From Symbiotaphrina buchneri (taxonomy: Eukaryota; Ascomycota; Symbiotaphrinales; Symbiotaphrinaceae), in NCBI GenBank assembly GCA_001599915.1, contig BCIG01000001.1, positions 1,116,001-1,180,000 of the forward strand: 64,000 nucleotides of DNA. Reading direction: 5' to 3'. The position numbers and the translations under genes are program-made. The notes below the pieces were generated by a model. The model did no database searches and had not been told where the DNA came from. It saw only the letters and a list, made by a program, of their open reading frames with translations. Below, in pieces: positions 41,649-52,832 of the stretch (positions are counted from its first letter, which is position 1; the number at the start of each line of letters is the position of its first letter).

Positions 41649-44600
41649 GATGTTGGCCTTGGAGGCTTGGAACGCCTGGATCACTAGGAAAGGGCGCTGT
41701 TTCAGCGATCCTCCTCGGCGCGCAAGAACAGCCGGCCGGAGGGAAGCGCTTGTTCCGCTTGGCGGCCCGTACTCGTATCGGCGGCGGCCCCCAGCCTCCA
41801 GCTTGGCTTGCCCAGCTCTTGCTTCGGAGTACAATAGCGAACGTTCGACCTTGAAATTGAGTTTCTTGACGTGTCGTGACGTGACCGAGGGATGGAGCCA
41901 AAAATTCCAGGCCCCACACCCAAAGCGCAGCCATGGAACGCATCCGCGGGCGACAGACCGATAGGCGAAGGGTAGTGCATGTCGATAGCCGTGAGATGGG
42001 CAGGGTTCATGGATGTACGTTGGTGTTGTTTCTTGCTGGGATGGTCTCGCAGGCAGAACCAGGTGGACGGAGCCCTGACTTCCGAAGCTGGCTGCTGAGC
42101 CCTGCGAGCCCTGCAAGGCCCTCTCTGCCTCTCTCGAATCAGGCAACACCCCGGTCCGCTGCTCGCTCGATCGGGACAGACTGCTGAGGCCTTTTTTCCT
42201 GGTTGCTGCTTTTGCCCGACTACGAAGCTACTGTACGTCTTGCAGGCCTGCAGGCGATGGTCCCGATTCGCCTGTGAAGTTTCTGCACAATTGCATCGTA
42301 GGTACATGGCCGTACTGCAGCAATCGCCTGATGATTGCAGCACCAGAATGAATCCTTCTGTCATCATGGTCGCTTCGAGTTCGCTTTGGCCTTTGCTCCA
42401 GTTACCCTCAGACGTCCTAAAACACCCGCAGACACCCGTCCACTGCCTCTTGGTGGTCTGCGGGGTTGGTCTTGCCGACCGGCTAGATCGGTGGACTCGT
42501 TGACCCTGAAGAGTTTAGACGTGACGCGGGCCGAGTCGAAGGGGAACGAGCGGATTGATTATTATCGTTCGAGTTTCAAGAGGCCAGGGTCCGTGTGAGT
42601 TTGCCCTCCACATCAATAATTACGCGAGCAGGTCTGTGGAAAATCAAGGGCCAAAGCCCGCGGCTTAACGGGAACTCCCACAAGGGACCGGTAATGGTAT
42701 CAATTGGAAATATTAACGGTTCTTCTCGACGGGCTGATAGCGGGCGGGCACTGGTAGCTAAAGATAGAGCATCCTGCTCCCGCACATCATAGCACACACA
42801 AATAAGCTAAAGTCGTTGTCGTCTACATCTATATCGGGCGCTTGTCAAGCCGCAATAGAGGTCATGATCTCGACGATTCCACCATTCTCTTCTGGTTATT
42901 GCCAGAGCGGCCCTGAATGAGATCCTGCCGTCCGTTAGACCGAGATCTTCCCGAGAAGCCCTTTCCCGCTCCAGACCCTGTCCGTGAGCTGGGAACTTCC
43001 CAGCATGACTATCAACTTGACTCTAGTAAAGTAACCAGGGCGCGATGCACTTATCTCTTCATCTACCTACCCGAGCCTAGAAGAGTTAGAATGAGTGGGG
43101 ATCTTGGTGTAAAGTGCTCCAGGGAAGACACTAAACGATTATCGCACCCTCCTGAGTTAGCAATTCGCCAATAATAGGAAGAGCGACGGACCAGAAATTA
43201 CCCGACCAGATCTACCTTATGCTGATACTGCTACCGGTAGACGTTTGGAGCCGCCACAGTAGTAACTCGTTTCTTGTTATCATTGCTCCGTCAAATGCCA
43301 TTCTTCAAGCCGAGTGCTGTTCTTCAACCGCGGAGCGGCTTTGTTCCGCCGCCACAAGGAGCGATGGCGTCCAGTTTAGGCGTAGAGGGATGCGCCGCGC
43401 TCCGAGGACTGCGGAGGCGGGCATGCCATTTCATGGTACTCTTGGTCAAAGGCTCCCGTTTGTACATGCTACAGAGGACGTTGCTGCGATGTGCACAGGT
43501 ATCTGGTCGGGGAGGCGTCCATTCCACGGAATTTCTATGCTCTTCTGTCATGGTGAGGTGAGTGGCAAGGACGGTCGTAGAAGCTGGCGGGCATGTGACT
43601 GACAATGATCGTTGCTTCGGATGACGCTTGCCATATCTCCGCGCGGGATCAGAATGGACGGTACTTCTAGAATGCGATATGGACTCGGAAAGCCCATGTT
43701 TGAAAAGGCCCAAGTGCGCTCAGCGGTACGTAGTAGAAGTAGTGGCCGAGGACTTCGCCGCGGGCTCCGAACCCGCCCGGTCGAGTAATGAGTGGAGCCC
43801 TCTTCAGCATCTGGCAATGAAGGCGCCCCATCACCAGTACTTGAGAGATACCAACATTCCCCACCACGAATTTGTACCTGGCGTATGGTGTATGAAAGGA
43901 ATCCCGACGAGTATTCTTTGTCCTTTTGCTCTCGCTCTGTCTTTTTGTTGGTGAGCCTTGAATCCCCCACTCGGCTCATTCCCGTTACGTGCGAAACAAA
44001 AACAGGTCAGGTCGAGACGAAGAGAGACGAGAGGGGGCAGGGTGTCCGTGCTGGAAGTGTTGGACTGCTGGAGGGAAAGTTCAAGCTTTAATCACTAAGG
44101 TTTCACGCCTGCATCATCTCCAAGGACGCCATCTGGCCGCTCATTGGTCAATTGGACGTTGCGACACTGTACGCTAATGCAAGCAAGTCAGAGTGGCTGG
44201 TCCTCTCTTCCTAGGACCAGGTACTCATACTCTGTAGCTGTAGATACCTACTCGGCAGTGCGCGCCCACCAGAGGTGCGCAGCATTCCAGCAGACAAGAC
44301 TAGTAGCACGACTCGATCGTCAATTGCGCAGCATTCGTCAAGCGCCCATAGGGTAGCGTCATTGGCATGCTTGCTGCAAGAGTTGTGTGCTCGGTGGTCG
44401 GGGATATGCTGTCGGATGCACGTACGAACGTCCAAAGCAATCAATTGTGAAATGCCGACTGTCATTATTTCGGTACATTTCAGGTGACACGAGACCCTGG
44501 CCGCAATAATATCAAAGAAATGTGCCAGATGACAAGGCACCTGACCAGGGACAGCCTGAATTGAGCATGCTTGATCTAACAGCTGCAGCGACGAAAAGCA

Positions 44601-45882
44601 GAGAGCTCCATGGCGTGACCGTTGCGCTCATCCTGACTCGGCATTCTGGGGAGTCGTTTGCTGGGCTGGGTGATCGATGGAGGGAACGGATCTGGGTCCA
44701 AGTGGACCAGCAGAGCGAGCTCGCAGATTCGCCGAATTGATCTGTCACATTTGGATGGGACGTGCGCAACAAAAGGCCCCGGTCGATCTCAGCTGCTGCA
44801 CGGCATGCTGCTTTGGGTTCGATTCTCTCAAACAAACCTGGGTTTAGATAGACGATCACTCTTCTTCCTGTTTGTCGTGACTTTGCTCGTTTGGTACAGG
44901 ATACACTTCGACCGTCCGCATAGGCGCAGCCCGGTACGGGTGAGTTCAGATGGGGTCGAATCAGTTGTGGAGCGCGCGCGGGAGCCGGATTGGTGCTCGT
45001 CGCGGGACTGAATTTCCGGGTATCGGTTGAGTCGGCCAGCCATGGGCGCATCGACCAAGAGCACGCTTGACCACAGTCGGCCAGCATTGACCCTTGTCCA
45101 GTCTGGATATCAACCCGCCAGCGATAATAATGATTCAGCATTTGGACTACGACTCAAGCAGAGTTCGGCACAACAAGGGTCTGAGTTTTATCCACGGTGC
45201 TAGTCGTAGTGGACTCCGTTACGAGTAAGGTGGTGACGAAGGGTCGCGTCTTAAAGTGTAGTACCTTAGAGTTAGAGTAAGAACAGCAAGACGAAAGAAA
45301 GAAACTCAAATCCTCGACTCCAAACCTGTCACGGAGAGCGAGGCTTGAAGCCTTTGAGGACCGACGAAGCCAAGACGTGACTACCTTGGTGGCCGCGGAT
45401 GAGCAGTGGGGAGGATAACGGAAACTGGGCCGGGTCCGAGGATGAAGGAAGAGAGAAGAGAGAGCATGGACAGCAGGAACAGAACGGGTGACTAAGAGAC
45501 TGATCAGAAAACGACGACCTCAAAAGGGCATTCGAGATCAACCAGCATGGAAAGAGGTACGAGTACCGTAGTCCTTTCTCTTTGGATGAAGTGTACCGTC
45601 AAAGTATTCGATTCGTAAAGGCCACAATTGGCCCAACGTACTGTAGTGGTACCGCTCTAGATCTGGAGCACTCTCGGCCTCTCTCGCTTGCACCCAAATG
45701 GAGTGACAATTATGGGCCAGCTGGGGCCGCTAATGCCAGACATCGCTGCCAGTCAGCGCTTTGGTGCTCAATGGTTGGCAGCTCCCAGTGACTTCCAGGT
45801 AAGACTTGCGGGTACCTCGGGCGCATTGACCATCTACAACGGCGTTTGGTGTAACAAGGAACCTGTTGTGGTTCCAGCGAAG

Positions 45883-45907
45883 CGACCAACGACCAACGAC
45901 CAACGAC
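45883..45907. repeat. Short tandem repeat, 7-bp unit
   Basis: The unit CGACCAA is repeated about 3.6 times in the brlA upstream region. A simple microsatellite-like array. Confidence 0.7.
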
Positions 45908-47619
45908 ACCTACCTGCACCTAACGAACGAAACAGTTTTGGCGTAACCAGGAGGAATGCAGCAGCAGCAGTCAGCGAGTACGAGCGTACCTTAGTGGGCA
46001 GCAGCCAAATCTGCAGCTATCTCCTCCCAGCACCGAACGAACCCTGTGCCCTTGCTTGGATTCGAGTCCAGACTCGGAAGAATTGGCGCGCCACGATCGT
46101 CCACCCCGCCGCAGGCCGACAGCCTCTCTGGGACTAGCGCCTCGACACTAGCCGATTCCACATTCCGGGTCCACTATCCTTGGCATGGACCGGGGACATT
46201 CCTTTGGACTGCGCCAGCCTGCATGAACCACCAAGAACCATAACCTCATCCCACGACTCGCGACTCCACTTGCCATGTAGCTAGCTGCCTGCCCCGTCTG
46301 GAATACATCATCCCTAGCATCTCGTCTTCTCTCTTTCTTTGTTGCCCAACGCCTCCCGCATGCGCTTTAGCCTGTATGTAGCGCCCTGCAGCATCGGCCC
46401 CAATCTGTAGCTTCCTTCCGCTGCTGGCCGAGGGGATCTGTGCTCCCGCGTCTGATGCTCCGCGCTTGATGTTCAAGGCCACAAGGGTCCGATAGACCTC
46501 CGGGCTCATCTGAAACATTCAACTGCCCGTTTGCTTATGCTCCCAACGGTCATGCAATGCCCGTCATTGTGCGAGGTTGAACAGCGTTCCGAGTCTGCAT
46601 AACAGTCGCCCAGTTGGAACGTCAGGTAGCCATCTGCATTCCAGTGCCTGTCCGTCTAGATTCGACGAGCAAAACAAAGTTAGCATCATCATAAAAGGGA
46701 TCGAAGCAACGAAACGGCTGACCAGCCGCTAACTGCGTCTTCTGGCACCGAAACAACCCCTCCCTTCAGGCACATTCGGACCAAGCCTGCTCTTGCATAC
46801 ACGCCAACGCGGGCTCTAGCCAACTTCGTGTCTTCGACCACTCCATTTCTCTCGGAGGCGTCTTGCTGATGTACTTCTGAGGCAACACACCATCCCACCT
46901 TCCTGGACCTATTCCCCACCCCAAGTGCAAAACCTTGTGGCAGGCCAGTAAAGCGAGGGGAGCCAGTGCTAACGGCGATCTGTGAAGCATCTCCAGCCCT
47001 TTCCACTGCCTATTCGGGAGGCAAGCTGCAAGGTGCAGCCACAAACCTGCCGGCTTCAAAAGGTGCCTTTTGGCCCCCGGCACTCGGTCCTGGTCCGATC
47101 GGTTCCTGAGCTACAGTCCCAGAGAGGAAGTCTCCCTGCAGAAGACCCTTCGACCAGATCTCCAAAGAGGACAGCACTTCTGGACTTGCAGCACTTACGA
47201 CATAGCGTGGTACCCTCCCCACCACTGCCGTACGCCTGGGCCTAACTATCCGCGCGGATCGTCGAGACCCTCCGGCAAGACTTGACTCGGTGGTCGCCCG
47301 ATCCTTTCGTGATTGGCATTCCAGTGCACAGCCTTGCTTCGCCGCCACGGGTACCTGACGCGTCGCGAAGTCCTGGCTATTCGATAGTTCTTCGGCAATA
47401 CTGCAGTGCTCCTTGTCGGGTTCGATAGCCATTAAGATCAGTTCTCTCATGCCAACCGTGTCTGCCCCTCATTCATAACGAGCCCTTCATCCCACTGCTC
47501 ATTTCCTCTCATCTCAAGAATTCTTCTCTTGCACCGGACTTCATTCCATCACCTTCGACCTCCTACCGTCAACTATTGTGAGTGTTCCTCATCGTCATCA
47601 GTCCTTTCGTGACGTCTGC

Positions 47620-47775
47620 ATGTCAGACAATGGCAGACTTGACAGAAAAGAATATCGTCTGACAATGTGTACCCAGGTGACTGCAAGCATATCAACATCT
47701 TGCTCTCAAGGACCATCAGTCTTCTCTCATCACCGAGACTATGGACGGTCACGCTCGAGTGCACCATCGTGCTGA
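47620..47775 (+). CDS. Upstream ORF overlapping the brlA start (51 codons)
   Basis: An ATG at 47620 opens a 51-residue frame (begins MSDNGRLDRK) that ends at 47775, 35 bp past the brlA ATG and out of frame with it. If present in the mRNA and recognised, it would reduce BrlA translation. A second, 10-residue uORF starts at 47630. Position and size recall the micro-ORF in the Aspergillus brlA-beta leader, but sequence identity was not tested. A possible leader intron (47578..47626) would remove the 47620 ATG and leave the shorter uORF. Confidence 0.45.
   Translation: MSDNGRLDRKEYRLTMCTQVTASISTSCSQGPSVFSHHRDYGRSRSSAPSC
47630..47662 (+). CDS. Short upstream ORF in the brlA leader (10 codons)
   Basis: ATG at 47630 followed by MADLTEKNIV and TGA. 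Ends 78 bp before the brlA ATG. It remains intact whether or not the possible leader intron 47578..47626 is removed. Confidence 0.4.
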   Translation: MADLTEKNIV

Positions 47776-48934
47776 TCTTCACATCGAATGTCCTTCATTG
47801 GCATCCAGTTTCTCCAGCATGGCCAGCGTTGACCCTTCCACACCAAATTCATACTATCATCGACGACCATCCACTGGATCCGCTCACTCTTGGGAACCTG
47901 CCCTATCAGGCCATTCATCTGTCATCTCGCCTCTTTCCGGTCCTTCCACGCCTAAGCGGGAGGAAGCCGTTTCACCAGTAGACCTCTTCATGGCAGATAG
48001 CCGTAACTATTTCACCTCAGTCATGCCAGACATGATGCCGAATGTTCGTGAATTCGGCAACCCGATCTTGCCAGGCAATGGCCACGACGGCTTCATGCAA
48101 GCCTTTCCCAAAGAGCTTATCGATCGCTCTTTCCAAGAATTCGATATGCATACCTACCAGCAACCCAGTCCGCTCTTTCACGATTTCCAGACCAATGAGC
48201 TCAGACTGGATGGATCCGAAGGATTCGAGCTTTCCGAGTTTCATGCGGAGCGACCACAGCAAAATTTCGACTTCTCTTCTCCAATGGCAACCACGATGTT
48301 CGCCTCGCCGCTGAACGAGCGTCCACCTTCGACTGTGGCACCGGCTCAAACATACCCTCCACAGCCATCGACGCCTGTGTCATCCGGAGCCAATATGGCT
48401 CTCTCCTGGTCATACTACAGCCACAGCACCTCGGAGTCTCCAGAAAGCGTCATTGGTGGCTACAGCTCATGCATCACACCTTCACCTGACCATAGCCCTA
48501 GCCAGCGGGCGTCATTTCGTCTGGGCCGGGCAAGTCGCCAGTTTCCCATGACTCCGCAGACCCCAAGTCGGGCCTATAGAGTCGCCAAGACACGATTCTC
48601 AACAAAGAGCAGACGGCAGACGGAAGAGGAAGCAATGAGGGTGAAATACCCGGAAATCGTTAGTGAACATGACAAACCAAATAAATGCGATTTTCCGCGA
48701 TGCAACAAGAGATTCAAGAGGCAGGAGCATCTGAAGCGTCATCAAAAGACTCATACGCCAGAACGACCTTATGAATGTCAGTTTTGCGAGAAGAAATTCT
48801 CAAGAACAGACAATCTGAAAGCGCACTACGTTTCACATTCGAAACCAGGGGGCAGGAACAAGTTCGTCGAGGATATCAGCATCGAAGAAGAGATGAAGAA
48901 GAGTTTCGGTCCTCCTTTGCACTCACATTCCTAA
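47741..48934 (+). CDS. brlA: BrlA-like C2H2 zinc-finger regulator of conidiation
   Basis: Single-exon C2H2 transcription factor of 397 residues. In Aspergillus, BrlA starts the central conidiation pathway (brlA-abaA-wetA). Shared features, compared from memory: ECPSLASSFS near the N-terminus against ECPSMASSFS in A. nidulans, a Ser/Pro-rich middle, and two C-terminal fingers. Finger 1 (from about residue 316) contains RFKRQEHLKRHQKTH and finger 2 (about 346) FSRTDNLKAHYVSHS, followed by KPGGRNKFV, like RGGRNRYV in BrlA. Finger 2 has a C-x2-C spacing where A. nidulans has C-x4-C, and the acidic C-terminal tail is much shorter. The ATG at 47741 is preceded by uORFs and about 6.9 kb without genes, in line with tight developmental control. 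Confidence 0.83.
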   Translation: MDGHARVHHRADLHIECPSLASSFSSMASVDPSTPNSYYHRRPSTGSAHSWEPALSGHSSVISPLSGPSTPKREEAVSPVDLFMADSRNYFTSVMPDMMPNVREFGNPILPGNGHDGFMQAFPKELIDRSFQEFDMHTYQQPSPLFHDFQTNELRLDGSEGFELSEFHAERPQQNFDFSSPMATTMFASPLNERPPSTVAPAQTYPPQPSTPVSSGANMALSWSYYSHSTSESPESVIGGYSSCITPSPDHSPSQRASFRLGRASRQFPMTPQTPSRAYRVAKTRFSTKSRRQTEEEAMRVKYPEIVSEHDKPNKCDFPRCNKRFKRQEHLKRHQKTHTPERPYECQFCEKKFSRTDNLKAHYVSHSKPGGRNKFVEDISIEEEMKKSFGPPLHSHS

Positions 48935-50310
48935 AAGTTGGCCGGGTACTCGCGGTCTCTCTTTCTTTCGGGCGGAAATTTTTGGGTTGGTGACGGGCGG
49001 CTTGATGTGATTGACGATTGATGGCTTATGTGGGCCGGCTCTCCGCGTCCAGGATAATGTTGTACGATTTGTATGGTATTTCCGCTTCATGCATTTATGA
49101 CTTAGGTAGACCGGACAGAGCTGGATTCTCTGCAATGGAAGCTTTCATGGCAAAACATTTTCCCTGAAAGACGTTGACGGAGTAATTAGCCAGGAAACAT
49201 CAGATCATTATCTCGTGCGTATGTGGTTCCTTCGGCGAGGGATGATTATGAGATGTCGTTCATTGGAAAGTGACGGGAGGGGAGATGATCTTACATAGAA
49301 GAATAGCCACGACAAGCCGGTGTGTCAGCCTTCTTAACATCTTCGAAGATAGGGGATGGAGACAATAGAGACGAGCCGTGTTTGTGGCTATCCTGTCCGG
49401 CACAACCGACAGCCATCGGACAGGAAGTTCGCAGCTGAAAGGCCGGTTCGGACACGGCACGGTAGCGGATGCAAGAGCTTGTGTTGTACGACGGCAGCGG
49501 CACAACTGCAAATGCCAGCAATGGAAGGCTGGCAAGACAGAATCGCAGGAAAGGGTGAGCCTATGACGGAAATGAATAGTTGAGGAATGCAGTTGCCAGC
49601 AGAAGGTGATGTGAAAGAGGAGGACGGGGAAGAAGAACGACGGCCATGAGGCTTCCCTTCCCCTATTCCATGCGTACAAGTACGAACCACTCTTACTGTA
49701 GCGCGTCGAGAGGCGCGCCGTCCCGCGTTTTGCGTGTCTTAAGCGATGTCGCTGCCGCTGCTGATTGGCTGCTCAGCGAAGTCCGGGCTCTTCTCTTTTT
49801 GACAGCTCGTAAACTGCAATACTCCGCCAGCCATGAGCGTTCCTATATCTCTGGATATCCTGGCAGGTTTTGAAAAGCATCATGATTGTCTCCAAAATTA
49901 CGGTTCTTCCCGCTCCTTATAAGTGAAAAAGAGGGCCTGAAAGCCTAAGCAGACGACAGTTTTCAAAAGGCCGGATCGGTAAATTCGTGCCAAGACTGCC
50001 AGCCTAAATCTGACAGTTTTGTTCCGCTCCTGTCGACGTCATTGGTCACGCTGCGGTTGAATGAAGGGTTGGTCTTTTCGAATTCGATGCCTCTACAACA
50101 CACGTTCGCAATCACTGTCTACAATGACATAGAGCTAGGAAACTTTAGATTTAGCAATAATACGACAGTTCACAGAGACATTATGATGCCTATGCAGCTT
50201 GCGCAGACACCACTTTATGTCCAATCCAAGCACGTCCGATAATGAGCAGTCTTTGATTGGAAGCAGGGCTACCTCGCAGCGGGCGCTAATATCTAGGACA
50301 AAGTGCGATG
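48935..50310. other. Intergenic, convergent 3' ends (brlA / membrane protein)
   Basis: 1.38 kb. Short ORFs only, none with family features. Expected to hold the brlA 3' untranslated region. Confidence 0.5.
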
Positions 50311-52236
50311 TCATCTTAGACGCATCAAATGACCAGCCTCCAAGATCAGAGGGCTGAGAAGGCGTGACCCCTGGCTCGTCCTTCCGCTCGGGGGTAGTGT
50401 TAGAGGGCAGGCAGACGTGTCATATTGTACGGGACACCCAGTGAAGCGGTCATATGGGCTATTGCAACAATCCAACAATCGACCGGACGTCGTACAGTGA
50501 AGAGGAATCTCCCGCTCATTTCCCTCAGCTTCACGGGCCACGCGGATTTCAGCAGTCTCCGGGGTGTTATCGATGTCCCTGATGTCGTCGATGACGACTT
50601 CTTTCCCGAGGATAACATTGCCAGTAACATCCACTGTGACTGGGATGGGTGGAAAGGGCGGAGCTCTTGTGACTGCAGCACGCGGAATGCCTTCAACGCT
50701 TGCCACAGTCTCATGGGCCGGCTCCATGTGGGATGGCCCTTGTTGGCGGCTGAAAACTGTCTTCCTAGCAGCCTTCGCTACTGTCCACGGCTTTTGCCAT
50801 ATGGCTTTGACTTTCTTGAAAGGAGTTGCCTTATTTTGATATCGTTTGGTGGTTGTACCGCTGCCTGGCATTGCGATCCACTTCATTGCATATGGACAAT
50901 GTATATTCTTCAGTCTGGAAGATTGGAGTGCTTCCTGGAGAGTTTCCAAGCGTTCAATACCCTAGTGACTGATTAGCTCTCTGCGCTGGCCATCAGGCAT
51001 TTTGTTGTCGCCAGATGCACTTACTTGCCCTGCATTATCATCAGGCAATCCTGGCTGAGAGCCGTCGGAACCTCTTACAGCCCCAGTTGATCGCTTAGAG
51101 CGCACGGAGACAGTGTCAGCAATGAGGATTGCTAAAGGGACGTAGGCCGGCTGTTTCGATGATTGAGAGAATAGAGCCTGTGCACTGCGCGAACGGTAGA
51201 CGAGCGGTAACGAATTTCTCCATGATTGTTGAAACTCATGGGATATGAGAGGATCGTAGGACCTTGCTTTTCGCGGGTTCCGCAATTGAGTCACCTTCGG
51301 GGAGACTTGATGGTGTCGAACGAGGGATGAAGAGGGAAATAAAAACTCCACATCCCGAGACTTATGAATGTCCACGAACAGTGATTGAGTGTTTTCTCCG
51401 AGTACTGATTGTAAGTCTTCCGCACTACTGATAGAAACCGAGCGTGAACTCCGCGTCGTACTGCATACGGAACCGTGGAGGCTGTTGAGCGATGACGAGC
51501 GGCAGGGGACAGACGGGGTTCTGTTACCCTGAGAGACCTTCTTGTTCGTGAGGTGGCCTGAGCCATGCGAGTGGAGCAACCGTTCACTTTGGGTCGCAGG
51601 ACGGTTATGTCTCTCGGAGAGCGCGACATTGGATCCTTGGTATGCCCGAAGACTTGCACCGTGCCGTGGGAGGCATTGACCTTCTCGATGGCTTGGCGAC
51701 ACACCGCTGCCTGCAGAATATGGGTTGTCGTTTGCTGGATCTAAGTTGCTGTCATTTTCAGTACTGCCATTACCTTCCGAGATGCGTGAGCAGTGTGAGA
51801 GGGTCTGTGGAGTCAGATTCTGTATGCTGAAAATCGTTGACAGGTATTGTGCCATTGCAAACGGTGCCAAGTCATCCCTCCAGATCCTCTTACATTTCCT
51901 TCTGTCTCTGTCCCTCAAATTATCCAGTATTGAGAATGAGAATTCGGTGGCCTTGAGCAGCAGAATGATAGCAAACATTAGGAGAGACAGCACGATGCCA
52001 GACGAGGCAAACGGATGTCTTGTCCAAGACAGCTTGGCGACTTCCTTATGAAACACATGAACCGCCATAATAGGAAGGAACAACATTGACGGGAGAGTCT
52101 TCCATTCCTTCTTAGCCTGCACGGCAAGAGATAGCCCGGTTGCGGCGCATGTGAGGCGAGGAGTCAGGAGAAGCTTGGTCAAGAAGGAAATCAAATCGTC
52201 AAAGAATGAATGGCTTACCTGGCATAAATTCATCAT
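50311..52236 (-). CDS. Unrecognised protein with N-terminal membrane segments
   Basis: I do not recognise this gene. Read as complement(50311..50961, 51025..52236), 63 nt intron in phase 0 (AGQ joins GIERLETLQ), 620 residues. The first 120 residues hold two or three hydrophobic stretches (LPSMLFLPIMAVHVF; GIVLSLLMFAIILLLKATEF) followed by a basic segment (NLRDRDRRKCKR), so the rest is probably cytosolic. The middle 250 residues are Ser-rich and look disordered; the C-terminal third has VTVDVTGNVILGKEVVIDDI and ends without a clear domain. The N-terminus is unsure: an upstream exon may exist, since CAG-GTAAGC at 52219/52218 looks like a donor and an ATG at about 52342 opens MADPVNLLFPISAAI. 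The single long frame and clean splice support a real gene. Confidence 0.6.
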
Positions 52237-52832
52237 GGAAAGCTAGTACGGCCGTAATACATCGATGCCTTTCATTTTTGAATGAGCATATCTCGAATCC
52301 CAAAGTGAGCCTTGGACCTATCGATTGCGGCGGAGATCGGGAAGAGCAGATTCACTGGATCGGCCATCTGAGAAGAAGAGATATGGGGGCCATCAAGCAG
52401 CATGAAGCGTACAAGGGAGCATTGTGCAGCTGGCTAATCTGAGGCTTGAGCCCCTGGTTTTGGTCAAATTGGACTGCCGGATGCGTGAGACGACGTCAGA
52501 TTAGACTCACCTGGTGGTTTCCATGCCAAGGCGCTACCAGCCTGTGGAACCGGCTCTTACCTTATCGACGGTAACAGTGCCTTGCCGGCGAGGTGGACAG
52601 GGCTTAAAACCGTCCGTTCCGCTTTGCCTGCCTCTCAAGAGTGTGTCCTCATCACTATCCTGCTTTTCATGCTTCTTCTCAGCCTAACTGCCTTTTGCTG
52701 TAATGCTGCTGCTGTGTTTCCTTGTAGCTATGCCGACTGAGACTTCCTTGTATTATCCACTCTTCTTGCTCACTTGGAGCCATTCAGTTACACCTGATTG
52801 AGATAGGGACGTCTGTCAAGGGCTATCAACGC
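52237..52832. other. Divergent promoter, membrane protein / LRR protein
   Basis: 596 bp. It may contain a first exon of the minus-strand membrane protein (see that entry). Otherwise nothing recognised. Confidence 0.45.

Larger units (their letters stand above)
40827..47740. other. About 6.9 kb without a supportable gene, upstream of brlA
   Basis: The longest gene-free stretch of the window. ORFs up to 221 codons exist (for example 41702-42367 and 44512-45141, minus) but are Cys/Ser/Arg-rich, overlap others in several frames and show no family motif. Visible small structures are a CTTACCTTACCTTACCT run at 41632-41648, a perfect 19-bp palindrome at 41274-41292 and a 7-bp tandem repeat at 45883-45907. 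It probably contains a long regulatory region and leader for the developmental regulator downstream; unannotated noncoding transcripts are possible. Confidence 0.6.

Noticed and set aside
41702-42367. 221-codon minus-strand ORF upstream of brlA
   Set aside because: Cys/Ser/Arg-rich with no domain; neighbouring frames are equally open, so chance is likely.
44810-44835. GGGTTCGATTCTC as a tRNA B-box
   Set aside because: No matching A-box or stems upstream at tRNA spacing.
44512-45141. 209-codon minus-strand ORF upstream of brlA
   Set aside because: No family features or hydrophobic pattern; composition like translated noncoding DNA.
46429-46960. CGAGGGG and AAAGGGA heptamers resembling BrlA response elements upstream of brlA
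   Set aside because: The degenerate consensus is expected several times by chance in 6.9 kb, so no enrichment can be claimed.
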